Below are positions 11,168 through 22,633 of a DNA stretch of 64,000 bases, piece by piece. The stretch lies in contig MU006091.1 of assembly GCA_010093705.1 (NCBI GenBank), forward strand, positions 672,702 through 736,701, given 5' to 3'. Below the pieces are notes generated by a model that was not told the DNA's origin, did no database searches, and saw only the letters and a program-made list of their open reading frames with translations. The translations under genes and the position numbers were made by a program. The stretch's first letter is position 1; the number at the start of each line of letters is the position of its first letter. The stretch comes from Patellaria atrata CBS 101060 (taxonomy: Eukaryota; Ascomycota; Dothideomycetes; Patellariales; Patellariaceae).

Positions 11168-12823
11168 TCAAGGCGCCAAATCCAACCTCACGTCGCCATC
11201 CGCCTGCCCATGAAACCGTTTCGTCAACAGCGATTCTGTGCACGGTAGCGATATAGGGACAGGTTTGATCTCCAGCAAAAGGGGGCGACCCGTTAGTGCG
11301 GCCCTACCGTTGGTACTCCTATAATAGCTACTGCTGTCAATGCCATTCGAAAAACCACTTTCAGAAGACTCGAAAGTAGAGTCCCCGTAGCTCGAGTATG
11401 TGAAAGGAGAGGACATCGCCAGACCCTGTTCTCTCTCGAAGCGTCTGCGTGTCAGTTCTATGGAGTCAGGAGAAGTCCTAACCGTCCATGGCTCAGACGA
11501 TGCCGATTCGAAACTCAAGTCAGTTAGAGAACGTCGCTCAAAGTGGTCGCGCTGGACTCCACTAAAAGAGTCAAAATGCAACACATCGTTTAGATATGGT
11601 CGTCCGCTTGTAGAGGGGGTAGAGTCCAAGGAGATCATTCCCTTCGAGGAGACAAGAGATGCACGCTGGGACTGCAATCCCTCAATCATATCTCTCAACT
11701 CGCCCATGCCTTCAGCGCCAAGATCAAAGATCTGACCATCTCGTACATTATTTCCTTCCGGCCGTGTTGGGGCCTGGGAGGCCATTTCAGCATCCTCTTC
11801 TGCCTTTCTTCGTTTTTTTTCTTTCTCCTCCAGTAATTGCTTGATCAGCCGCTCTAAGTCGGCTTTCTTCTCATTCCACATCACCACTTCTGTCACAGCT
11901 TCTTCGTCGATGTACACACTACCCCAGTACTTCGCCACCTCCTCCTTTTCTTTCCTCTCGTTGGTTATGGCATTTTTCGCTCTCAACTGTCGATCGTGCT
12001 CGATAGCTGCGGCGAATCCCCATGGAGTCCCGGAGTAATCATAGGAGTAATCGAGCGGGTACTCACCATCCGCGCAGGAAAATCCTGGAATCACACCGCG
12101 GTTCGGGTCAACGCAGCAGCACGGCAATATGACAGTGCCACCCTTGCACAAGCAACGTGTGTCTAGCACTGACGTTGCCTGTAGTAAATTATTAAGCGCT
12201 TTGTATCCAGCAAACTCACCTTGTTGCTGGGACTTGGAATGGACCCTACGTCTCAGCGTTCCGCTGCGGGGCCACATAGGCATACCGACATGAAGACACG
12301 GCTCTTGCAACACATTCTGCGGGATCGTCTCACGCAAACCCGCAGATACTTCCGCAGACGTCATAGGCGCCAGTGGTACGTTCACCGGATGCGAATTCAG
12401 CGGTCCGTTAGGGGCTCGATATCCATCATCCTTACTCCTTGATTCCGTTATCTCAATTAGCGACGAGCACGCGGATGAAGTGTTGGATTCAGCACTTACG
12501 CTACTCCTTCGCTTTGCGGCGCGAGTGGCCAATTCGCGCAGCTTGCTGCGAAGGTGCTGGCCTGGTGGCGTTTGAGTCCATGGCGTGTGGGATATCTCAA
12601 GGGGATGCGGCTGCGGGTTGCGGCGCTGGCTGAGCATGTTCCACCAACTCCGAGATCGTCGGTGTGGAGGTCTGGTTGTCTGTGCATGTGCCATGGCAGC
12701 TTGTCGCTCCTTTTCGTCCTCGTCTCTGTGACAGTGAGGACGTAAGGGAGCAGGGCGAGGCTTGAGGAATGCGTTGTTGCTTGTGCGGCGGCTTGATTGT
12801 GGACGGACTTTGTTGATGCTCAT
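11168..12823 (-). CDS. orphan protein with Cys-rich core and charged coiled coil
   Basis: One uninterrupted exon of 551 codons starts MSINKVRPQ. The N-terminal 200 residues are basic and Ser/Arg-rich. A compact Cys-rich segment follows (about residues 222-255: CLCKGGTVILPCCC, then GFSCADGEYPLDYSYDYSG). After it comes a highly charged probable coiled coil (KADLERLIKQLLEEKEKKRR, about 320-345). The C-terminal 200 residues are Ser-rich and low complexity. I recognise no domain. The Cys cluster plus the conserved-looking DYSGTPWGF segment are the likely functional parts. A GTGAGT...CTACAG pair at 12182-12223 could be read as an intron, but it is only about 41 nt and removing it breaks the frame, so I kept the single exon. 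Function unknown. Confidence 0.68.
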   Translation of the reverse strand: MSINKVRPQSSRRTSNNAFLKPRPAPLRPHCHRDEDEKERQAAMAHAQTTRPPHRRSRSWWNMLSQRRNPQPHPLEISHTPWTQTPPGQHLRSKLRELATRAAKRRSSVSAESNTSSACSSLIEITESRSKDDGYRAPNGPLNSHPVNVPLAPMTSAEVSAGLRETIPQNVLQEPCLHVGMPMWPRSGTLRRRVHSKSQQQGEFAGYKALNNLLQATSVLDTRCLCKGGTVILPCCCVDPNRGVIPGFSCADGEYPLDYSYDYSGTPWGFAAAIEHDRQLRAKNAITNERKEKEEVAKYWGSVYIDEEAVTEVVMWNEKKADLERLIKQLLEEKEKKRRKAEEDAEMASQAPTRPEGNNVRDGQIFDLGAEGMGELRDMIEGLQSQRASLVSSKGMISLDSTPSTSGRPYLNDVLHFDSFSGVQRDHFERRSLTDLSFESASSEPWTVRTSPDSIELTRRRFEREQGLAMSSPFTYSSYGDSTFESSESGFSNGIDSSSYYRSTNGRAALTGRPLLLEIKPVPISLPCTESLLTKRFHGQADGDVRLDLAP

Positions 12824-14689
12824 TTTTGATCCGATGTTTGGTCGTCCGATTTAATTCTATAGAAATATAGGGAGAAAGAAACTTTTGAAACAAGAAGTTA
12901 GTTTTGATCGTCTATAGTATAGAGGTAGGTAAGAGGATATCCTGTATCGTTACTCTGCCTAGAAACTTGTGCGAGCGTGAGGCTCCATAGTGGTAGCGGT
13001 CAACTGGCCTATTTGTACATTACAGTTTTCGATCGGGGTTCCATACACAATGTTGCTAAAGACGTTGGAGGGGCTCATAACCCTTTGTCGATGTAAAGAC
13101 TATACAACGTAGGTCATTGTGTAGGGGACGTCAAATTCCTTTGTAGGGACGGATGTTACCGCTGTGAAGTGTCGTAAGACACAATGTAGCGTGAAGGTCA
13201 AATGTATGTAGTATTGTAGATACGTTTGCGATTTGACATAATATCAATGGCCGCTGGATTTGTGAGTGAACTGAATGTTGCAAAGGAAAGGGAAACGCGA
13301 ATTGAATGTCACTTATTATGAAGACGACATCTAACTTGAATCTCTGTTGTGTAATGAAGGATATGCGACGAGTTACTGCGTACTTCTTTCTATTTTGCGA
13401 TCACGACGCGACAGATTTCTGGCATACTTTTGTCCATAAGGCCAAAGAACTAAAAACATGCAATGATAGACAGTATGCAAGTTCAACAACAGCATGAAGC
13501 CTAACATCATATTAAGGTGATAATAGAACAAAGGAAGAAAAAAAGAAATAAAAATTGGAAGGGAAAATCCCGGCAAGATCTTAGAAACCAGGCGAACTGA
13601 TTTTCAGTGGCGAATTCATGATATAAACGATGTTTAACAGATTCAGTTTCCCTAAACTCAGATGAGTGTCCTTAAGCAGCCATAACCGGCGAATGAACCC
13701 TCGTACCAGGGAGCAACGCAGGAGGTTGACTTGAGCAAGTACCGCTACTACTGCACCAAGGTGTCTTGAAATTCAAGAAAAACGGGAGCGACTTTTCACT
13801 GATAAGGTGCAAGGGAGAAGGGGGAACGGGGAAAGTGTGGCAATCATGTTTATCTTGATTTGACTCTCGATGTCTCTAACTACCCCCAATCGCATACGGA
13901 ATTTGGAAGGATAAACGGAAACTCAATGGAACTGGGAAACAACACAACATATTCACAGCTCAACTCAAGAGGTTTACTCTATTATACGCCCGCTTTCAAC
14001 ATGCTTTTGACTTCCTGTAGGAAATCGTCGAACACATATGGATAACCCTCTGACCGTATGTGGGCCTTGACATTACATAAATAGGATTTACTGAATACTA
14101 CGGAATCATAGGAAGTGATATTGAGTTTCCAAAAACTAAGAGAACGTAAACCGTACTTGGTGGAGTAATTAACTGAGCGGTCACTAATGAGCTAAATCAC
14201 CGAGATCTTTTTGTTCATAGTGTACGATAACTGAATGCAACAAGGGAACGGAGCACAACCTTATCGGCCTTTCGATACGTCTTTCTACGGAGAGCTAGAT
14301 TGAGGCTATAGAATATTTAGAATAGTAAGGGAATAGAGGCCAGCGTATCACGGACTATAATAAAGAGACGTGCGAAGTAAGTCGGACTTGGATATCATAA
14401 AGGGGAGGAACTAGCTCTTCTAAAGTACTTTATCAAGTTCACGTCTTAAATGAAAGTCTTTTTGCAGGCGGATTAGATACATATCTACTGCGCCATAACA
14501 ATTTCCAGCCCAATATTGTGTCTACGGAGGTCTGATGTCGTCAATAGAAAGTTGTGTCCACCAGGGTCTGCGAAGCGATCCAGATCTTCAACTCTTGACC
14601 TCACATCTCCACCACACGGCGAAACTCGCCATAAACCATAGAGTACTATCCACATAACCCTCCTACTACCCCTCTAAGGTACAGAGAAG
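12824..14689. other. large divergent intergenic interval
   Basis: These 1.87 kb separate the orphan gene (-) from SRP54 (+), so both promoters lie within. No coding frame longer than about 70 codons has any resemblance to a known protein. Purine-rich and AT-rich tracts are present (for example GGAAGAAAAAAAGAAATAAAAA at about 13530), but no repeats with clear units. No RNA gene is recognised. Confidence 0.4.
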
Positions 14690-16394
<1,705 letters not shown>

Positions 16395-16774
16395 GTTCGG
16401 AATGCGTGGTGCAAGCTTGATATCCTGAAGTCTGCATTAAGGGATGAGGAACCAATGATACATAGCAAGGCGTTGGGAGCATTTGAGGCGTTTGGGAAAA
16501 GAGAGTATCATAAGATTATTCATCAGTCGATGAGGATTGGGCTTCCCGTTGGATACGTTATTACATCCGCAACGGTGGCGTACTATATCTAGATATGTAC
16601 AGTATAGTCATGAAGCAGAGTAGAATTGTCCCTGCCGCTATTGAACAAAGAACACTTAGTCATGATCATCCATCCATCCATCAACCAACGCCTAAAATAA
16701 CCACTCGTGGAAGCATATAAATAGAGTAATCCCAGCATGCTTCAAGCTTCCCCCTTCTTTACTCATTCCTCGCC
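16395..16774. other. convergent intergenic interval
   Basis: These 380 bp hold the 3' UTRs of SRP54 and UGO1. A short CATC repeat (CATCCATCCATCAACCAACG) lies at about 16668-16690. Nothing else is seen. Confidence 0.45.
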
Positions 16775-18387
16775 CTAAAACTCTCCACCACTTCCACCTC
16801 CAAACGCAGCCGCACCCCAAACACCCACCAATCCCCAAAACCCCACTCTCCATCCCCTCCACAACCCATGGACCCCCTGCCCTTTCCTCATCTTCGGCGG
16901 TAAGCCTCTCAACCTCGCTGCTTGAACACTTTTACTCGAGGTCGCCGGCGTCACCGCACTCGTGCCCTCTTCCCTTACCACAAACCAGGCCGTACCCCAG
17001 ATGCCCTTATATGGGCCTGGTTCGACCAAAAACCGGAGCTCTTGAGGACGGGCAGCAGTTCGTATGGATGCGTAGAGTTGTTGTTGGTGCTGTTGTTGGA
17101 GCACTGAGACTTGCGCCCTGCGGAGAATGGTTTCGAGGGGCAGCTTGAGGAAGAGTTCAGCGGTGGAAGAGAGAAAAGAAGAGATAGAGTAAGTAGCGGG
17201 TGTTAGAAGGGGATCGATGCGAAAGGAGGAGCGCAGGATAAGGGGGGTAGAGGTGTTGACAAGGGTGGGGAGACAGGAGTGGAGAAGGGTGATGGGAAGG
17301 AGTTCGCTTGGGACGATTAAAGAGGGTAGAGCACGTAGAGAGGGAAGGATCGCGCGCGGTGGACTTGATGTAGAGGTTAAGATGAGACTGGGCTAATGTT
17401 AGCTTCATGCCGTTGTTTCGGGGAGTGGTTAAAGAAACGTACCGTGTGCGGATGAGATCGATTGGGGCAAGGATAAGGGCGGCAATCCCGGATGCAGTTA
17501 TTGCTACACCCAGACTTGTGAGGGGACTCGAGGAGTCTATGACATCCAATCCGCCAATTCCGGGTCCTGGATGTGATATGAACGATGCAGGATCTGGGAT
17601 ATTTAGGAGAGCTGATAGTAGACTCCGCGTCCAGCTCTCAATCGTTTTGAGTAGGACATTGTAGACAAAGGTTGAATTGGTCCCTTTCCATAGGCCCCAC
17701 GCGCTCTCTTTAACCCAGAGCTGCGATATCACTTCTAGTAGAGAGTCATGACGTCGTAGGTCTAGCTTATGTGATGCGGAGACGGATGCAGGAGTGGGTG
17801 TGGAGGAGTGAGAACGACTAGGAGTATGTTTTCTTCTCTCTGGCGAGTGGTTGGGAGGGGGGGAGAAAGCAGCATTACGCGGTGCGGTAGAAGTGAAATA
17901 TGACGGCTCGTTATCTGAATCATCAGACAGATACTATACAATGAACATATGAGTATCCATCCTATTTCTAATCTTGGAAAAGACTTACCTCGTCAAACCG
18001 TCCCTCTCTATAGCTATCTCCATATCCTCTAGGTGTAGATGATGGTGTTGGCTTTGTAGCTTGGGTTTTATCACTAGCTATATGGACCTGTAGTATTATC
18101 TTCGCAACCTCGAACGGTTGAGCAAGCAGCACGCTTGTATAATTCCATATTGCCTGATCCATCAATTTCTTAGCCATACCGGCAACGGAAGGCGAGCCAT
18201 CAGGTATATAGTCCCCATAGTCCAAGTCAGACAATATATCGCGTGCTGATGATCGAAAATTCGATTGAGGTCCTTTCTGCGGGTTATGAGTGCGTGCGGT
18301 ATTGTGGGCGGGTTCTGGTTGGAGACCTATGGATGGAGGCTTGTAATAAGGACGTAGAGGGTTTGGAGCATCCATAGAAGAAGCCAT
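16775..18387 (-). CDS. UGO1: Ugo1-like mitochondrial outer-membrane fusion protein
   Basis: Exons 18387-17989, 17933-17443 and 17387-16775 close in phase to 500 residues, against about 502 in yeast Ugo1. The N-terminal part has a disordered Pro/Ser region, then DQAIWNYTSVLLAQPFEVAK, a degenerate mitochondrial-carrier motif (Q-P-F-E-V replacing P-x-D/E-x-x-K/R). The centre contains VKESAWGLWKGTNSTFVYN and APIDLIRTR, a second carrier-type signature. The C-terminal third carries LKLPLETILRRAQ and GVHGLWRGWRVGFWG. Ugo1 is a modified carrier in the mitochondrial outer membrane that links Fzo1 and Mgm1 during fusion. The acidic stretch SDDSDNE after the first exon is typical of fungal forms. It is head to head with a mitochondrial ferredoxin gene. 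Family assignment is strong; function is by homology. Confidence 0.9.
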
Positions 18388-18654
18388 TCTGAAGCTTCAA
18401 GAAGGATGATGTGAGAGCTATGGGTGTTCAAAGTGGGTGGTTGATTTTTCACAAAAGGATGATGTCCTGCTTGCAACCAGCACCAGTGCATCGACCAATC
18501 GTTGCCGTCTGGATCTGAAGCTTCCCAAGTCACTTTTGACATTTTTATCACCGACCGCCGCCTGTGCCGCATAAGCTTACGATATAAGACAAAGACCTGT
18601 CTTACTCCTCTAGTTCTTTAAGACCCATTGATCTATCTATACCAATCTTTCAAA
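18388..18654. promoter_or_regulatory. bidirectional promoter between UGO1 and YAH1
   Basis: Only 267 bp separate the two start codons, which face away from each other, so the promoters must overlap or abut. Both products are mitochondrial. No single transcription-factor site can be assigned by eye. Confidence 0.6.
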
Positions 18655-19446
18655 ATGTCTATCTGCAAGCCGTGCTTGCGATCGCTCCTCTCACGAAGCT
18701 CGGTGATGTCCTGTTGGCGATACCATCCTCAACTAAATAAACCCGAGTCCGCCATAATAAAACAAAACAACACTCCATTACAGTCAAGAAAGAGCCTGGA
18801 AACAACGAGATGGGCAGCACATTATCTTCCAGCGCGAAGACGCTTCTCTACCACTCCCACTGTGCAGCATGGCCATCTTACTCCCCCTAAACCTGGTGAA
18901 GAGTAAGCAAGCAATGAGCCCACTCCTAGAATATCTCTTCAGATAAGGAAGGCGTAATATAAGGTCATCAGGGCTGATGCAAGTGCTATCACAGACGTCA
19001 TGTCACCTTCATCGACAAAGACGGCAAAACCGAACAAACCTTTGTCTGCGCAGACGGCGATAACCTCCTGGACCTCGCGCAAGCCAATGATATAGATCTA
19101 GAAGGTATCTCTTTCCCTTCTACTATATCTCTTCTCCGTCCCATCTCCGCCAGATTTCCTCCCAATAACCCTCACTGACCTATACCCAGGGGCTTGCGGC
19201 GGCTCTTGCGCCTGCAGCACCTGCCACCTGATCGTGCAGCAACCCGAGCTATACGACCTCATTCCCGAACCTGACGACGACGAAAACGACATGCTGGACA
19301 TGGCCTTCGGATGCACTGAGACTTCCCGTTTAGGCTGCCAGGTTAAGATGGCGCCCGAGCTTGACGGACTGAGGGTACGGCTGCCGAGTCATACGCGGAA
19401 TATCGAAGCGGAGACGTTCAAGAGTAGGGGTGCGGGTGCGGGATAG
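18655..19446 (+). CDS. YAH1: mitochondrial [2Fe-2S] ferredoxin (adrenodoxin type)
   Basis: Exons 18655-18902, 18995-19104 and 19190-19446 give 204 residues. The first roughly 65 residues are basic and Ser-rich with RRRFSTTPTVQ, a good mitochondrial presequence with an R-2/R-3-like cleavage site. The ferredoxin fold begins VTFIDKDGKTEQTF. The cluster ligands are GACGGSCACSTCH (C-x5-C-x2-C) plus the distal Cys in FGCTETSRLGCQV. The acidic helix PEPDDDENDMLD is the adrenodoxin interaction surface. Yah1/FDX2-type ferredoxins receive electrons from the Arh1 reductase for Fe-S cluster and haem A synthesis. Start: the ATG at 18655 is the first in frame. Assignment is certain for the family; the YAH1 role follows from it being the usual single fungal adrenodoxin. 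Confidence 0.95.
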
Positions 19447-19879
19447 GAGTGTAGTTTGTTTTTCCCGTGGTCAGGGAGTCGTGAGGGTTCGTGTATCATA
19501 TATCGGTGAAGGTCTTGCAGATATGGCGGTCTTCTGTACTTGGGTGGTCTTTGTTGATATGATCCTTCCATCGCGGGGATAGGTTGTTTATATGGTTCGA
19601 CGAATAATCATTATAATCACCCCTCAAACTTCTGGTGGTCCATAATATGGCAATATAATACGCTCCAGTACAGAAACTAGTCCCCGTATTCACTAATCAA
19701 TCGAGCTGTATAAAGGAGCCAAAACTGTACAGCTGTCTGAATATTAAATGATATTATCTGGTCGATTAAATATCCTAGAAACAAAATTATTCCGAAGGTA
19801 GCCAGATAATCACCTCCAGATCAGGCCGCATCGTATCGACCAAGCCCAAAAGAGACTACTGTACAATCAATATGTCAAA
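19447..19879. other. convergent intergenic interval
   Basis: These 433 bp hold the 3' flanks of the ferredoxin and CID-protein genes. The sequence becomes AT-rich from 19670. No gene or repeat is seen. Confidence 0.45.
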
Positions 19880-21925
19880 TCACCACCCACGACCCCTCCC
19901 ACGTCCTCCACGCCCTCCACGACCGTATCCCTGATTCTGCTGCCATCCGCCCCGATTGTTCCCACCAAAATTCGCGTTTCCGCCACCACCGTACCCGCCG
20001 TGAGGTCCTCCTTGCTGAGGTGGCTGCTGCCACTGCCCTGGACTCATGTTGGGATTGCTTTGCCCCATATTCGAGTTTGGGTATTGGGACTGGGGCCAGG
20101 GCATACCCTGACGAAACAGCTCCGCGAACTGTTGGAAGTTGATCGCCTGTTGATTCATGTCTTGCGTATGTGGTGGCATGAATCCAGGATGACCCACTGG
20201 CGGTGGAGGAGGGGGTGGGAAGGGCATCCCAGCACCAGCTGCCGGGAATTGGGGGTTAAATGAGCCGGGGAATTGAGAATTTGGGGGGTTTACCATAGAA
20301 TTTGGAGCGTGGTGTTGATTGGAAATACTCGGAAAGTTGCCATAGCTCGGCCACGAAGGTGGTTGTGGTGGCATTGAAGATGGTGGAGGAGGTACCGAAG
20401 GTGGTGGAGGTGGTATCGAAGGTGGATGAGCTGGGAAATCCGCCTGTTGCGAGCTACGGCGAGGGATTGATTCTGATTGGGGTGGTAGAGGGCCTGAGGA
20501 TGGACGGAATGGAGAGTCTGAATGTCCATTTGAGTGATGTTTGTACGGAGATGGACTGCTTCTTCGATACCTTGGTGGAGTTTTTGAGCGAGACCGGCTC
20601 CTGTAACGTCTTGGGGATCTAGACCTCGATCTGTACTTCCTAGGAGATCTAGAGCGCGAACCCCTACTAGAGTACGAGCGGGATCGCGAGCGGCTGGCAT
20701 ACCCGCGAAGACTTCTGCTGCGGCTCCTGCTGAGACTCCTGCTGTCATACCTCCGCCTCTTACGAGGACTAGACATTCTACTCCTGCTCCGACTTAGACT
20801 ACGCGAGTAACTACGGTCCCTCTCCCTAGAGATTGAGCGACCGCGGTCTTTTGGAGGGCCTCCTCGTCTGAGTCGTTTCATTTGTTCACAAAATCGAGTT
20901 GACCAGCCATAATATGTATCTGAAACCACCATATCCCCAACTCCTTCGTCTTTGACCAGTGGTTGGCCTATGTTGTCGATGTCTACAATACCTCTTTCGC
21001 TCGCATCACATTCCCCGTAGATATATTCCGCATCCTGAAGAAGTTTCTTGACAGCATCTACAAGCTCTTCATCCGCAGGACCTGCTTTAAGCTGTAATGG
21101 TCTGACGTCTCTCGGATCAATTGGCCGAGATGATCTTGGGATAATGTGTGGTATAAGGTTGCCTGCCGGGAGATCATACCACGGTGTAGAGTAATCTCCA
21201 TGGGTTTTCGGCAGAAACCACGGAGTGTCTCTGTTGGTATCCTCTGGCACCTTACCATGAGCGACAATAATATCTGGATTATATTTAGCGCTAGCAGCAC
21301 CAAGGGATCCTGCAAGTTCCATTCTCTCACGAAGTTTATCAATGAATTGTTTGTCATAGTAACCATTGTCCTTCCATAAGGTCATGAGCTGGCTAAGCTT
21401 CCCATGCAGTTTACGGTTGGTTTCAAGCTTATATGATGCAGATAATTCGACTAGGCTCAGCAGATGTGACTCTAAGCGGTTCGTGAGAATAGTCTGTATC
21501 TCGGAATTGGATTCATGGTATTTAGTGTGGTGGAGAAGGTCGTTTAGGATATAAAGAATGTGAAGACGCTTCTTTCTAGAAGATACTGGGGCTGATCTAC
21601 TAGAAACCCTAGGATCATCTGCAGAGGATTTGGATAAGGCTGTAAGGAATTTAAGGATGGCTTCGAGCCTCCCTTCAGAGACCGCATATTTCAATAACCA
21701 GTCTTTGCAACGCTAATTAATCGAAGAATTTTAGCTATCAAGTCAAGATTCATTCATGGATATATGTCGCCAAACCTGGACGTCTTCGCGGGAGCATCGC
21801 GCCACGGCTTGATCTAATGAGGTGAGGAATTGGCTGAGATCATCTTTAGATACTGGTGTTGTCTTGGAATCAGAACGCAAGAAAGCTGCAGTCAGGGCCG
21901 CTTTTGGAACGACGAGTCCATCCAT
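19880..21925 (-). CDS. CID-domain / RS-domain RNA-processing factor
   Basis: Exons 21925-21776 and 21712-19880 (donor CAG|GTTTGG, acceptor ATTAG) give 660 residues. Residues 1-170 form a CTD-interacting domain: CKDWLLKYAVSEGRLEAIL, KKRLHILYILNDLLHHTKYH and LMTLWKDNGYYD. From about 290 to 400 there is a dense RS-dipeptide region (SRSRSRSPRKYRSRSR type). A Pro-rich tract follows (PPSIPPPPPSVPPPPSS), and the C-terminus is Gly/Arg/Gln-rich ending in GRGGRGGRGRGRGW. CID domains bind the phosphorylated RNA polymerase II C-terminal repeat, and RS/RGG tails bind RNA and splicing proteins. The order resembles CHERP/SCAF-like proteins, but no SURP or RRM is visible. Likely nuclear, coupling transcription to pre-mRNA processing. 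Confidence 0.85.
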
Positions 21926-22099
21926 CGTGATAAATTGGATGTGCGAAAGTTGGACACGACGGATGAGAGTGTGAGATACGCGACAACTTTGGAAGTCGAC
22001 GATGTCTTACGCAAAAGAGACTATGAGCTGACTAAGCGGTGCGTAGCCGAGTCCCGTGACGCGGGAGTACATAAGGCCGGGGACGGAACGACTAAGGAC

Positions 22100-22183
22100 C
22101 TCCTCAAACCTCCACTCTCTGCAATATAAACAATCATAATGCTCCTCAAACTTTCACTCTCTGCAATATAAACAATCATAATG
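22100..22183 (+). repeat. two tandem 42-bp units
   Basis: The unit starting CTCCTCAAAC and ending ACAATCATAATG occurs twice back to back (22100-22141 and 22142-22183). The copies differ only around CCTCCACT versus CTTTCACT. A partial third start (CTCTTCATTTG) follows. It lies in a divergent promoter interval. Confidence 0.9.
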
Positions 22184-22227
22184 CTCTTCATTTGAATCAC
22201 TTAGAACTACTGACTATTGTCTCAAAA

Positions 22228-22312
22228 GTCTAGTGGCTGATAGTATACTGGTTGAGCACCCGCATTGCTAATACGTAAGATCGTGTTCTCGAGTTTCTAT
22301 TCACGACTCGTT
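22228..22312 (+). other. degenerate tRNA-like segment (possible tRNA-Ser(GCT) relic)
   Basis: TGGCTGATAGTATACTGG (22234-22251) resembles an A box. TTGCTAA at 22265-22271 resembles an anticodon loop with GCT. GTTCTCGAGTTTC (about 22285-22297) resembles a B box. The anticodon stem has mismatches and the acceptor stem cannot be closed convincingly, so this is not called as a functional tRNA. Confidence 0.25.
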
Positions 22313-22633
22313 GCCCAAGAAACCGACAATGTGACAAGAACTTCCCTGGGGAGAAGAACAATAGCAAACAGATTGTTACTAGTAATATACCCGACATTTA
22401 TCCTATTGAAACCCAAATCGAGGCATCATTGATTTTGTGATGCTCCATCATCAATGCAATACATGTGCTAAAGCTGTGATTATCTTTATTTTATCAATAT
22501 GATGCCGCAGTCAATCGTTAGTCTTTCTCTGTCTTTCTTTAGGTTTAAATTCTTGGGAATTCTCAATCTTTTTCCGCAGTTCTGTCGACTGCTACATTCG
22601 TTCAATTTCATGCTGTCATACAAAGTTACAAAC

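Larger units (their letters stand above)
21926..22633. promoter_or_regulatory. divergent interval with repeat and tRNA-like relic
   Basis: Promoters of the CID gene (-) and the F-box-like gene (+) must lie here. The interval also holds a 42-bp tandem duplication (22100-22183) and a degenerate tRNA-like segment (about 22228-22312), listed separately. If the orphan gene starts at 22499 rather than 22634, the right edge is coding. Confidence 0.45.

Noticed and set aside
12182-12223. GTGAGT...CTACAG intron candidate in the Cys-rich orphan
   Set aside because: Only about 41 nt and its removal shifts the frame, while reading through keeps the Cys-rich core open.
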